From contig JAEWGW010000027.1 of the NCBI GenBank assembly GCA_023388055.1, positions 124,001 to 188,000 on the forward strand: 64,000 nucleotides of DNA. The letters are read 5' to 3'. The stretch's first letter is position 1, and every line of letters starts with the position of its first letter. Below, in pieces: positions 43,263-51,115 of this stretch. The position numbers were made by a program, and so were the translations under genes. The notes beneath the pieces are model-generated. The model searched no databases, had not been told where the DNA came from, and worked only from the letters and a program-made list of their open reading frames with translations. Source of the stretch: Bacillota bacterium (GTDB lineage: Bacteria > Bacillota > Bacilli > Paenibacillales > NBRC-103111).

Positions 43263-43321
43263 GGGGGCTCCCCCAAAAGTACTCGGAATCTGCTGCATAG
43301 CGTCACGTCACTTTTGGGGGA
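43263..43321 (-). repeat. 60-bp CCCCCAAAAGT palindrome, copy R5
   Basis: GGGGGCTCCCCCAAAAGT and ACTTTTGGGGG arms enclose CTCGGAATCTGC. Orientation as R2 and R3. It lies between the alaS T-box terminator and the ribosome binding site. Confidence 0.82.
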
Positions 43322-43348
43322 ATTTCCCGCGAGGAGGCAGAACCATTC

Positions 43349-45991
43349 ATGAAAGCCAGTGAAATCAGAAGCAAATGGCTGGAGTTTTTCGCCAGCAAAG
43401 GACACAAAATCGAGCCCAGCGCATCTCTGGTGCCCCACAACGACCCGTCTCTCCTCTGGATCAACGCCGGTATGGCGCCCCTGAAGCCATATTTCGACGG
43501 CCGGGTGAAGCCGGAGAATCCGCGGATCACCAATGCCCAGAAGTGCATCCGTACCAATGATATTGAGAATGTGGGCAAAACCCGCCGCCATCACACCTTT
43601 TTCGAAATGCTGGGCAATTTCTCCATCGGCGATTATTTCAAGGAAGAGGCCATCACCTGGGCATGGGAGTTTCTCACCGGCCCCCAGTGGATCGGTTTTG
43701 ACCCGGAGCGTTTGTCCGTAACTGTTTATAATGAAGACCAGGAAGCCTTTGATCTCTGGAACAAGAAAATCGGCATTCCGGAAAAGCGCATCTACAAGCT
43801 GGACCGGGACAGCAACTTCTGGGACATCGGCGAAGGCCCCTGTGGTCCCTGTACGGAGATTTTTTATGACCGCGGTGACAAATACGGTGATCTGAACGAT
43901 CCCGAGTGCTGGCCGGGCGGGGAGAACGAACGGTTCCTGGAAGTATGGAATCTGGTATTCTCCCAGTTCAACCATAACAAGGACGGCAGCTACACACCGC
44001 TGCCCAACAAGAACATCGATACCGGTGCGGGCCTGGAGCGGTTTGCCTCCATTCTCCAGGATGTGGACTCCAACTTCGACACGGACCTATTCCAGCCCCT
44101 TATCCAGAAAACCTGCGACATTGCGGGAGTGACCTACAAAAAGGACAACGACACCGACGTGGCCTTGAAGGTTGTGGCTGACCATATCCGCACCGTGGCC
44201 TTCTCCGTAGGGGATGGAGTGCTTCCTTCCAACGAAGGCCGGGGTTATGTGATCCGTCGTCTTCTGCGCCGTGCCGTACGTTACGGAAAGTCCGTATTGG
44301 GCATGGATAAGCCCTTCCTGTACCTGCTGACTCCGGTAGTCGGCGAAATTATGGGTGTGTACTATCCGGAAGTGGTGGAAAAGCGGGAATACATCGAAAA
44401 GGTGATCCGCACGGAGGAGGAGCGCTTCCACGAGACTCTCTCCGACGGCTTGGCCATTCTGAACGGTTTGGCCGAAAAGGCCAAGGCAGCAGGCGCCAAG
44501 GAACTGGCCGGAGCCGATGCCTTTAAGCTGTATGATACCTACGGCTTCCCCTTTGACCTCACGGAGGACTTTGCCTCGGAGAACGGCCTCACCGTAGACC
44601 GGGAGGGCTTCGACAAGGCCATGGAGGAGCAGCGGGAACGCGCCCGTTCCGGACGCCATGCAACAGAAAGCATGAAGGTGCAGGGCGGTCCTTTGTCGGA
44701 ATTTACGGATAAAAGTGAATTTATTGGATATACTGGGCTGATAGCAGAAGCCCGGATCATTGCCTTGGTGGTGTCGGGCGAGCTGGTGCAGGAAGCGGCA
44801 GCCGGTGCAACCGCCCAGGTCATTCTGGACAGAACCCCCTTCTATGCCGAATCCGGCGGCCAGGTCAGCGACTTCGGTATTCTGGAAGGAACAGGTGCTG
44901 TGGCGGATGTCCGTGAGGTAACCAAGGCTCCCCACGGGCAGCATGTGCATACGGTGCTGGTGCTCGAGGGTGCGCTGAAGGCCGGCGCTACTGTCTCCGC
45001 ATTGGTGGACCGTGCCAACAGAAGCCACATTATCAAGAACCATACTGCAACACATTTGCTGCACAAAGCGTTAAAGGAAGTGCTTGGCCAGCACGTCAAC
45101 CAGGCCGGCTCCCTGGTATCCGCCGACCGTCTGCGCTTCGACTTCTCCCACTTCGGGAGCATCAGCGCCGAAGAGCTGCAGGATATTGAAATCCGGGTGA
45201 ACCGCCAGATTTGGGAAGGTACGGAAGTGGATATTGCCAGCATGCCCATCGATGATGCCAAGGCAATAGGAGCGATGGCTCTTTTCGGAGAAAAATACGG
45301 CGATGTGGTCCGTGTGGTCCGGGTTGGCGATTACAGCATCGAGCTGTGCGGCGGCTGTCACGTATCCTCCACGGCGCAGATCGGGCTGTTCAAGATTGTC
45401 AGCGAAAGCGGCATCGGCTCCGGTGTCCGGCGGATTGAGGCGGTCACCGGCAAACAGGCATATGAATACCTGGACGGTCAGCTGGAGCTTCTAAAGGAAA
45501 CGGCCCAGATGCTCAAAACCAACGTGGCGGATCTTCCGAAACGGGTGGAGGCGACCCTTAGCCAAATGAAGGAGCTGTCCCGGGAGAATGAATCCCTGCG
45601 GGCAAAAGCAAGTCTTGCTGAAGCGGGAAGCCTGACCGACAAGCTGCGCACCATTGGCGGTATTCCGGTATTGGCCGAGCAGGTGCATGCAGGGGATATG
45701 GATTCCTTGCGGAATATGGTGGACAGCCTCAAGGCCAAGCTGGGCTCTGCCGTTATCGTGCTGGGCTCCGTGCAGGAGGACAAGGTGAATCTGGTAGCAG
45801 CCGTCACGCCTGATCTGGTGGCCAAGGGGCTCCATGCGGGCAAGCTGGTGAAGGAAGCTGCTGCACGCTGCGGCGGTGGAGGCGGCGGACGCCCGGATAT
45901 GGCACAGGCAGGGGGCAAGGACCCGTCCAAACTGGCCGAAGCGCTGGAGCTGGCAGCAGATTTGGCCGGCAAACAGGGTGCAGGAGTGTAA
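43349..45991 (+). CDS. alaS: Alanine-tRNA ligase
   Basis: AlaRS charges tRNA-Ala and edits mischarged tRNA. The 880-residue protein starts MKASEIRSKWLEFFASKGH, with class II motifs in TRRHHTFFEMLGNFSIGDYF and DTGAGLERF, the editing domain with HTATHLLHKAL (about residues 567-577) and CGGCHV, and a glycine-rich DHHA1 C-domain (CGGGGGGRPDMAQAGG). The ATG follows GAGGAGG and the leader is a T-box. The order alaS-ireB-ruvX matches B. subtilis. Confidence 0.97.
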   Translation: MKASEIRSKWLEFFASKGHKIEPSASLVPHNDPSLLWINAGMAPLKPYFDGRVKPENPRITNAQKCIRTNDIENVGKTRRHHTFFEMLGNFSIGDYFKEEAITWAWEFLTGPQWIGFDPERLSVTVYNEDQEAFDLWNKKIGIPEKRIYKLDRDSNFWDIGEGPCGPCTEIFYDRGDKYGDLNDPECWPGGENERFLEVWNLVFSQFNHNKDGSYTPLPNKNIDTGAGLERFASILQDVDSNFDTDLFQPLIQKTCDIAGVTYKKDNDTDVALKVVADHIRTVAFSVGDGVLPSNEGRGYVIRRLLRRAVRYGKSVLGMDKPFLYLLTPVVGEIMGVYYPEVVEKREYIEKVIRTEEERFHETLSDGLAILNGLAEKAKAAGAKELAGADAFKLYDTYGFPFDLTEDFASENGLTVDREGFDKAMEEQRERARSGRHATESMKVQGGPLSEFTDKSEFIGYTGLIAEARIIALVVSGELVQEAAAGATAQVILDRTPFYAESGGQVSDFGILEGTGAVADVREVTKAPHGQHVHTVLVLEGALKAGATVSALVDRANRSHIIKNHTATHLLHKALKEVLGQHVNQAGSLVSADRLRFDFSHFGSISAEELQDIEIRVNRQIWEGTEVDIASMPIDDAKAIGAMALFGEKYGDVVRVVRVGDYSIELCGGCHVSSTAQIGLFKIVSESGIGSGVRRIEAVTGKQAYEYLDGQLELLKETAQMLKTNVADLPKRVEATLSQMKELSRENESLRAKASLAEAGSLTDKLRTIGGIPVLAEQVHAGDMDSLRNMVDSLKAKLGSAVIVLGSVQEDKVNLVAAVTPDLVAKGLHAGKLVKEAAARCGGGGGGRPDMAQAGGKDPSKLAEALELAADLAGKQGAGV

Positions 45992-46115
45992 TCCAAGTTT
46001 TTCTTAATACGAATAAAGGTATTTCGACAGCCTTTGGAGAATATAACCAGAGTAACATGCGATTTCGTATACTCCTTATAGGCGGAAATTATTTCTCAAG
46101 CGGGAGGTGCCGGTT

Positions 46116-46388
46116 GTGAATTCGATGGACAAAACGATGAAATTCGATGTCGTGCCTGAAGGAGTGGAGACTTCCCCCAAGGAAGTCCTGCTGGCCGTAT
46201 ACGATGCGCTGCAGGAAAAGGGGTATAACCCCATCAACCAAATCGTCGGGTATCTGCTTTCCGGTGATCCGGCTTATATTCCGCGGCATAACAATGCCCG
46301 GAGCCTGATCCGCAAGCGGGAGCGGGATGAGCTTATTGAGGAGCTGGTGCGGGCGTATCTGGCCCAACACAAGGTCTCCCAGAAGTAG
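46116..46388 (+). CDS. ireB: IreB family regulatory phosphoprotein
   Basis: IreB (YrzL, UPF0297) is a small cytoplasmic protein phosphorylated by the PASTA kinase IreK in Enterococcus, where it lowers cephalosporin resistance. The 90-residue protein has DKTMKFDVVPEG and KGYNPINQIVGYLLSGDPAYIPRHNNAR, nearly invariant in the family. The GTG at 46116 is preceded by GGGAGGTG; the GTG at 46107 is part of that site. Confidence 0.93.
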   Translation: MNSMDKTMKFDVVPEGVETSPKEVLLAVYDALQEKGYNPINQIVGYLLSGDPAYIPRHNNARSLIRKRERDELIEELVRAYLAQHKVSQK

Positions 46389-46433
46389 GTATCTCGCCTG
46401 CCCGAGTAAAGACAAGGGAGAACGGACGAACAC

Positions 46434-46850
46434 ATGCGATGGATGGGACTGGATTACGGCGACCGCCGAATCGGTGTGGCCTTAAGTGACGAGCTGGGCT
46501 GGACCGCCCAGGGTCACTCGGTGCTGGAGCGCCGCAAGCCTGAGGAAGATATGGAAAAGCTCCGCAAGATCGCTGTCGAGAATGGCGTGACGGATATTGT
46601 CGTCGGTTTGCCGAAGAATATGAACGGCTCGATCGGTCCCCGCGGTGAGTTATGCCAGGCCTTTGCTGAAGAGCTTCGCGCTAAACTCGGGCTTCCCGTA
46701 CATCTGTGGGATGAACGGCTGACTACGGTGGCAGCAGAAAGAACACTGCTGTCCGCCGACGTCAGCAGGAAAAAGCGCAAGCAAGTGATCGACAAAATGG
46801 CCGCGGCGCTTATTTTACAAGGTTATATGGATGCCAAATCGAAAGGGTGA
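46434..46850 (+). CDS. ruvX: Putative pre-16S rRNA nuclease / Holliday junction resolvase YqgF
   Basis: The 138-residue RNase H-like protein (YrrK) begins MRWMGLDYGDRRIGVALSDE with the first catalytic Asp about 7, then VVGLPKNMNGSIGPR and WDERLTTVAAE, and the final acidic region KQVIDKMAAALILQGYMD. YqgF family members process 16S rRNA ends and have also been proposed as junction resolvases. Its stop is close to the next gene, forming a compact operon. Confidence 0.94.
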   Translation: MRWMGLDYGDRRIGVALSDELGWTAQGHSVLERRKPEEDMEKLRKIAVENGVTDIVVGLPKNMNGSIGPRGELCQAFAEELRAKLGLPVHLWDERLTTVAAERTLLSADVSRKKRKQVIDKMAAALILQGYMDAKSKG

Positions 46851-46855
46851 GCAGG

Positions 46856-47164
46856 ATGGCGAACAAGCCGGTCCAAGAAGAAGAGCCGGAAATCATTTAC
46901 ATTCCGGATGAGGAAGGCAATGAAGAGGAATTCGAAGTCATCATGCGCTTTGAGGTGGATGGCAGCGACAAGAAGTACATGATGCTGGTGCCCGTGGTGA
47001 CCTCCGAGGATGAGGAGGAAAGCGACGAGGTGTATGCCTTCCGGTATGAGGAAGAGGGAGACGACCTGCAATTGTTCACCATTGATGATGAAGAAGAATG
47101 GAACATTGTAGAGGAAACCTTCAATACCTTGATGGAAGAAATGGACGAAGAGGTTACTCCATGA
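46856..47164 (+). CDS. DUF1292 protein, first paralogue
   Basis: The 102-residue acidic protein (YrzB-like) has EPEIIYIPDEEGNEEEFEVIMRFEV, KKYMMLVPV and the EEEWNIVEETFNTL ending of the DUF1292 family, whose function is unknown. It starts within the ruvX stop region after AAAGGGTGA and overlaps the next DUF1292 gene by ATGA. Confidence 0.88.
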   Translation: MANKPVQEEEPEIIYIPDEEGNEEEFEVIMRFEVDGSDKKYMMLVPVVTSEDEEESDEVYAFRYEEEGDDLQLFTIDDEEEWNIVEETFNTLMEEMDEEVTP

Positions 47165-47469
47165 AAACGCCTTCCTTAGATGATGTGAAGCATCTCTCCG
47201 TCCTGAAGGAGGCCTTCGGGGAAGAAGTCCTTCTGGAGGATGGGGAAGGCGCTTCGGAGCCGCAGCGGATTCTGGCGGAATTCCAGGTGAATGGCGTCTC
47301 TTACGCCATCCTCCAAAGCGACCGGATGAAGCGTGAAGACGAGACGGCCCTGTATCACATTATCACCGACGAGCAGGGCGAGCTTAAGCTGGCAGAAGTG
47401 CCGGATGATGACGAGTGGGAGACTATTCTTGAATTATATGACGAAATGACGGTCTCTTTCGAAGAGTAA
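47161..47469 (+). CDS. DUF1292-like protein, second paralogue
   Basis: The 102-residue product (MKTPSLDDVKHLSVLKEAFG...) shares the C-terminal pattern with the gene before it: ALYHIITDEQGELKLAEVPDDDEWETILELYDEM, against the DUF1292 ending upstream. It looks like a diverged tandem copy. The start codon overlaps the preceding stop. A terminator follows. Confidence 0.78.
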   Translation: MKTPSLDDVKHLSVLKEAFGEEVLLEDGEGASEPQRILAEFQVNGVSYAILQSDRMKREDETALYHIITDEQGELKLAEVPDDDEWETILELYDEMTVSFEE

Positions 47470-47514
47470 AGCAAGAAAAATGGAACACGGATGCGAAGTA
47501 TGGTACGATGAAGG

Positions 47515-47541
47515 GAGCGGCTCATTGGTCGCTCTTTTTTT
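47515..47541 (+). terminator. Intrinsic terminator of the alaS-DUF1292 block
   Basis: GAGCG pairs with CGCTC over a ten-base loop, followed by seven T. Confidence 0.78.
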
Positions 47542-47582
47542 CGTAGATAACCGATCCAGATAGAGGGGGAAACCGGGCTTTG

Positions 47583-48665
47583 ATGGCTGAGGCACTTGAG
47601 CATAACCCGAAAAAAAGAAGCGGATGGAAAACCGTCCTGCTTATTTTGCTGATTATCTTTCTGTTGGGTGCCGCGGCTGCAGGCGGCGCCGGGTATTATG
47701 TGTACCGTTCCCTTCAGCCGATGGCCCAAGGAGAGCCTGTGGAGGTGTCGATTCCGTCCGGAACGGGTTCGGCCGGCATCGCCAAGCTGCTGGAGGACAA
47801 CGGCGTTATCCGAAGCGGCATGATTTTCTCCGCTTATCTGAAGTACAAGCAGGAAGGCGGCCGCTTCCAGGCGGGAGATTACCAGCTGGCGCCGGGCATG
47901 ACTCTGGCGGAGATCACCGACAAGCTGAACCGTGGGGATGTCATCAAGGAGGAAATGATCCGGTTTACCATCCCCGAGGGGTACACGGTGCTGCAGATTG
48001 CCGATAAGCTGGCAGCTGACGGGATCGTCAACAAGGAGTCCTTCCTTGCTCTGGCGGCTGATACCGCCAGATGGACGCAGCCTTGGGTTAAAAGCATCCC
48101 GGATAATGCCCAGCTCCGCTATAGGCTGGAGGGGTACCTGTTTCCTGAAACCTATGAAATGAAGAAGGAAAGCACGGAGCAGGCCATTCTGGAACGGCTG
48201 CTCTCCGAATGGGACAGGAAGCAAAAATCGCTGCCGCAGGGCTGGGAAGCGCAGATGGACAAGCTGGGGCTGAATCTTCACGGCATTCTGACAATCGCTT
48301 CTCTTGTAGAGCGTGAGGTAGCCGTGGATGAGGAGCGGCCATTGGTGGCCGGGGTCATTTACAACCGGATTAAGCAGAAGATGCCACTGCAAATCGATGC
48401 CACCGTGCAGTACCTGTTCGATAAGCAAAAGGAGCGTTTGTTTGAGAAGGACCTCCAGACACAAAGCCCGTATAATACGTATTTGAATTCCGGTCTTCCT
48501 CCCGGCCCCATTGCCAGTCCGGGATTGTTATCCATTAAGGCGGCTCTGTATCCGGAGGAAACCAAATATCTGTTCTACGTCACCAAGAAGGATGGAAGCG
48601 GGCGCCACCTGTTTGCCGAAACCTTCGAGGAGCATAAGAAAAACAATGCGGCCAGCAAACAGTAG
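47583..48665 (+). CDS. mltG: Endolytic peptidoglycan transglycosylase MltG
   Basis: MltG (YceG family, YrrL) cuts nascent glycan strands inside the chain and is linked to chain-length control and elongation. The 360-residue protein has one membrane anchor (about residues 16-39), a LysM-like region (FTIPEGYTVLQIADKL) and the catalytic domain with ASLVEREV (catalytic Glu about 243 in the ILTIASLVERE stretch) and SPYNTYLNSGLPPGPIASPG. The start follows GAGGGGG. Confidence 0.94.
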   Translation: MAEALEHNPKKRSGWKTVLLILLIIFLLGAAAAGGAGYYVYRSLQPMAQGEPVEVSIPSGTGSAGIAKLLEDNGVIRSGMIFSAYLKYKQEGGRFQAGDYQLAPGMTLAEITDKLNRGDVIKEEMIRFTIPEGYTVLQIADKLAADGIVNKESFLALAADTARWTQPWVKSIPDNAQLRYRLEGYLFPETYEMKKESTEQAILERLLSEWDRKQKSLPQGWEAQMDKLGLNLHGILTIASLVEREVAVDEERPLVAGVIYNRIKQKMPLQIDATVQYLFDKQKERLFEKDLQTQSPYNTYLNSGLPPGPIASPGLLSIKAALYPEETKYLFYVTKKDGSGRHLFAETFEEHKKNNAASKQ

Positions 48666-48708
48666 AAATTGACATGGCCGGTCGTTCAAGAAGGAGTGGG
48701 CTTAAGAG

Positions 48709-49641
48709 ATGAAACGTACGGAACTGCTTACAGCCGCCGGCTCCCTGGAGGATATCCGGCTTTACGCCAAAGCCGGAGCGGATGCGGTTCAGATCGGCGA
48801 GCACCGCTTCGGTGCAAGGCTGCCCGGGAATATCCCCGCGGCCATGCTGCAGGAGGCTGTCCAAACCGCTCATGGCAGCGGGTTGAGAGCTTATGTGGTC
48901 GCCAACCGGATTTTTGACAATGTTGGAGCGGACGCTCTACCCGGTTACTTGGAGAAAATTGCAGAGGCGGGAGCGGATGCAGTAGTGTTCGGAGATCCCT
49001 CCCTTTTGTCCGCAGCCAAGGAGGCGGGGGTTTCGCATCTCCCCCTCCACTGGAATCCCGAGATGACCGCCACCAATTTTATGACGGCGAATTACTGGGC
49101 GGACCGTGGAGCTGTCCGGACGGTTCTGGCCCGGGAGCTGAATATGGAGCAGGTGTTGGAATTTAAGAGGCTCTGCAAGGCAGAGATCCAGGTGCAGGTG
49201 CACGGAGTAACGAATATCTTTCACTCCAAACGTCTGATGGTCAAAAGCTACATTGAGCACCGCGGTGAACAGGGGACCCCAGGCGGCTTTGGAATGGAAC
49301 GTGGGCTTTATCTCATCGAGGAGGAGCGTCAGGACGAGCGTTATCCCATCTACGAGGATGAAGCGGGCACCCATATCATGAGCGGGGACGACCTGTGTAT
49401 GCTGGATGCGCTGGAGGATCTTTTTGCGGCGGGGATCGACAGCATGAAGGTGGAGAGCCTGATGAAGCCAGCCGCATACAATGCAGCGGCGCTGCAGGCG
49501 TACCGGCAGGCTATTGACGCCTACGCGGCCGACCCGGCAGGCTACAGCTACCGCGAGGAGTGGATGGAGCCGCTGCTCCGTCTGCAGCCTGCGGACCGTC
49601 CTTTAACCTATGGTTTTTACTTTAAGGAGCAGGTCTATTAA
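48709..49641 (+). CDS. U32 family tRNA hydroxylation protein, TrhP1-like (YrrN)
   Basis: This 310-residue U32 peptidase-like protein has the usual ELLTAAGSLEDIRLYAKAGADAVQIG start and LPLHWNPEMTATN in the core. In B. subtilis YrrN (TrhP1) acts with YrrO in prephenate-dependent hydroxylation of U34 in tRNA. The gene precedes its partner by one base. The B. subtilis methyltransferase gene yrrM, which usually stands between mltG and yrrN, is not present here. Confidence 0.87.
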   Translation: MKRTELLTAAGSLEDIRLYAKAGADAVQIGEHRFGARLPGNIPAAMLQEAVQTAHGSGLRAYVVANRIFDNVGADALPGYLEKIAEAGADAVVFGDPSLLSAAKEAGVSHLPLHWNPEMTATNFMTANYWADRGAVRTVLARELNMEQVLEFKRLCKAEIQVQVHGVTNIFHSKRLMVKSYIEHRGEQGTPGGFGMERGLYLIEEERQDERYPIYEDEAGTHIMSGDDLCMLDALEDLFAAGIDSMKVESLMKPAAYNAAALQAYRQAIDAYAADPAGYSYREEWMEPLLRLQPADRPLTYGFYFKEQVY

Positions 49642-49642
49642 T

Positions 49643-50950
49643 ATGGACCGCCATACTATGATAAAGGCAGGCGAGAACCGCATGGAACAAGCAGCATCTA
49701 TAGTCAGACAGCAGCATACCCGCAAGCTGGCCAAGCCTGAGCTTCTGGCGCCTGCCGGCAGCCTGGAGAAGCTGAAATTTGCCGTCCGCTACGGAGCGGA
49801 TGCGGTTTACATCGGCGGGCAGAAATACGGACTGCGTTCCGGCGCCGATAATTTCAGCTTTGAGGAAATGCGCCAGGGGGTAGAATTCGCCTCCCGGTAT
49901 GGAGCCAAAATCTATGTGGCCGCCAATATTTTTGCCCATAACGAAGATATTCCCGGCTTGGCTGATTATCTGGCCAATCTGCAGGAAGCGGGAGTGGCTG
50001 CCATTATTGTGGCCGACCCTGCTATTATTGAAACCTGCAAAAAAGCCGCCCCCAAGCTGGAGCTCCATCTGTCCACCCAGCAGTCCACCATGAACTGGAG
50101 AACGGTGAAGTTCTGGAAGGACGAGGGCGTGGACCGGGTGGTGTTGGCCCGTGAGGCGGGTTTAGAGGAAATTCTGGAGATCAAGCAAAAGGTGGACATT
50201 GAGATTGAGGCGTTTATCCACGGGGCCATGTGCAGCTCCTGGTCCGGACGCTGCGTGCTGTCCAACCACTTTACCGACAGAGACTCCAACCGCGGGGGCT
50301 GCTGCCAGTCCTGCCGCTGGAAGTACGATCTGTTTGCCGGCGCGGAGGAGGAAGGCGCCGGGGTGGCGCTGGCGGGTCCGGAGGAGCACCAGTTTACCAT
50401 GGGGGCCAAGGATCTGTGTATGATCGGGCATATCCCGGAGCTGGTGGAATCCGGGGTGGACAGCTTCAAGATTGAAGGGCGGATGAAGAGCATCCATTAT
50501 GTGGCCACGGTGGTGAATGCCTATCGCCAAGCCTTGGATGCCTACGTGGCCAACCCCTTGGGCTACACGCTGCGCCAGGAATGGCTGAACGAAATCCATA
50601 AGGCAGCCAACCGGCCGCTAAACACCGGCTTCTTCTTTGATGAGCCGGGCCATGAGGACCATATCTATGGTCCCGAGGAGAAAATGATCGACTACGATTT
50701 TGCGGGACTGGTGGTGGATTATGATCCCGAGAGCCAAAGCGTGGTCGTAGAGCAGCGGAACCATTTTAAACCCGGGCAGGAAGTGGAGTTCTTTGGTCCG
50801 GAGGGAAGATTCTTCACCCAGAAGGTGGAGGCTCTGACGGATATGGTCGGTATGTCTCTGGACGCCGCCCGCCATCCGCTGCAGCATGTTCGTTTCAAGG
50901 TGGAGCAGCCGGTCAAACCTTACGATATGATGCGCAAACGGAAGATGTAA
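49643..50950 (+). CDS. U32 family tRNA hydroxylation protein, TrhP2-like (YrrO)
   Basis: The 435-residue U32 protein has KPELLAPAGSLEKLKFAVRYGADAVYIG, the four-cysteine-type core around HGAMCSSWSGRCVLSNHFTDRDSNRGGCCQSCRW split over residues 200-230, and VDSFKIEGRMKS, all typical of the U32 C-group including TrhP/RlhA. It would form ho5U34 with its upstream partner. The chosen ATG sits one base after the yrrN stop; an ATG at 49682 with a ribosome binding site is an alternative. A terminator follows. Confidence 0.87.
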   Translation: MDRHTMIKAGENRMEQAASIVRQQHTRKLAKPELLAPAGSLEKLKFAVRYGADAVYIGGQKYGLRSGADNFSFEEMRQGVEFASRYGAKIYVAANIFAHNEDIPGLADYLANLQEAGVAAIIVADPAIIETCKKAAPKLELHLSTQQSTMNWRTVKFWKDEGVDRVVLAREAGLEEILEIKQKVDIEIEAFIHGAMCSSWSGRCVLSNHFTDRDSNRGGCCQSCRWKYDLFAGAEEEGAGVALAGPEEHQFTMGAKDLCMIGHIPELVESGVDSFKIEGRMKSIHYVATVVNAYRQALDAYVANPLGYTLRQEWLNEIHKAANRPLNTGFFFDEPGHEDHIYGPEEKMIDYDFAGLVVDYDPESQSVVVEQRNHFKPGQEVEFFGPEGRFFTQKVEALTDMVGMSLDAARHPLQHVRFKVEQPVKPYDMMRKRKM

Positions 50951-50997
50951 AGAGTAGTCCATTTCCATAAACATGGGGATCAATTCCAGTCAATTGT

Positions 50998-51039
50998 AAA
51001 AACCTCCAAATTATTTTTAATTGGAGGTTTTAATTTTTT
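50998..51039 (+). terminator. Intrinsic terminator of mltG-trhP block
   Basis: AAAACCTCCAA pairs with TTGGAGGTTTT over an AT-rich loop and is followed by AATTTTTT. Confidence 0.9.
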
Positions 51040-51115
51040 GTAAAAAAACTATAAAGGATTTGCCATAGATTTGTCGAAGAATGTAATGAGACAAGAATAA
51101 GACAGAATACATAGG

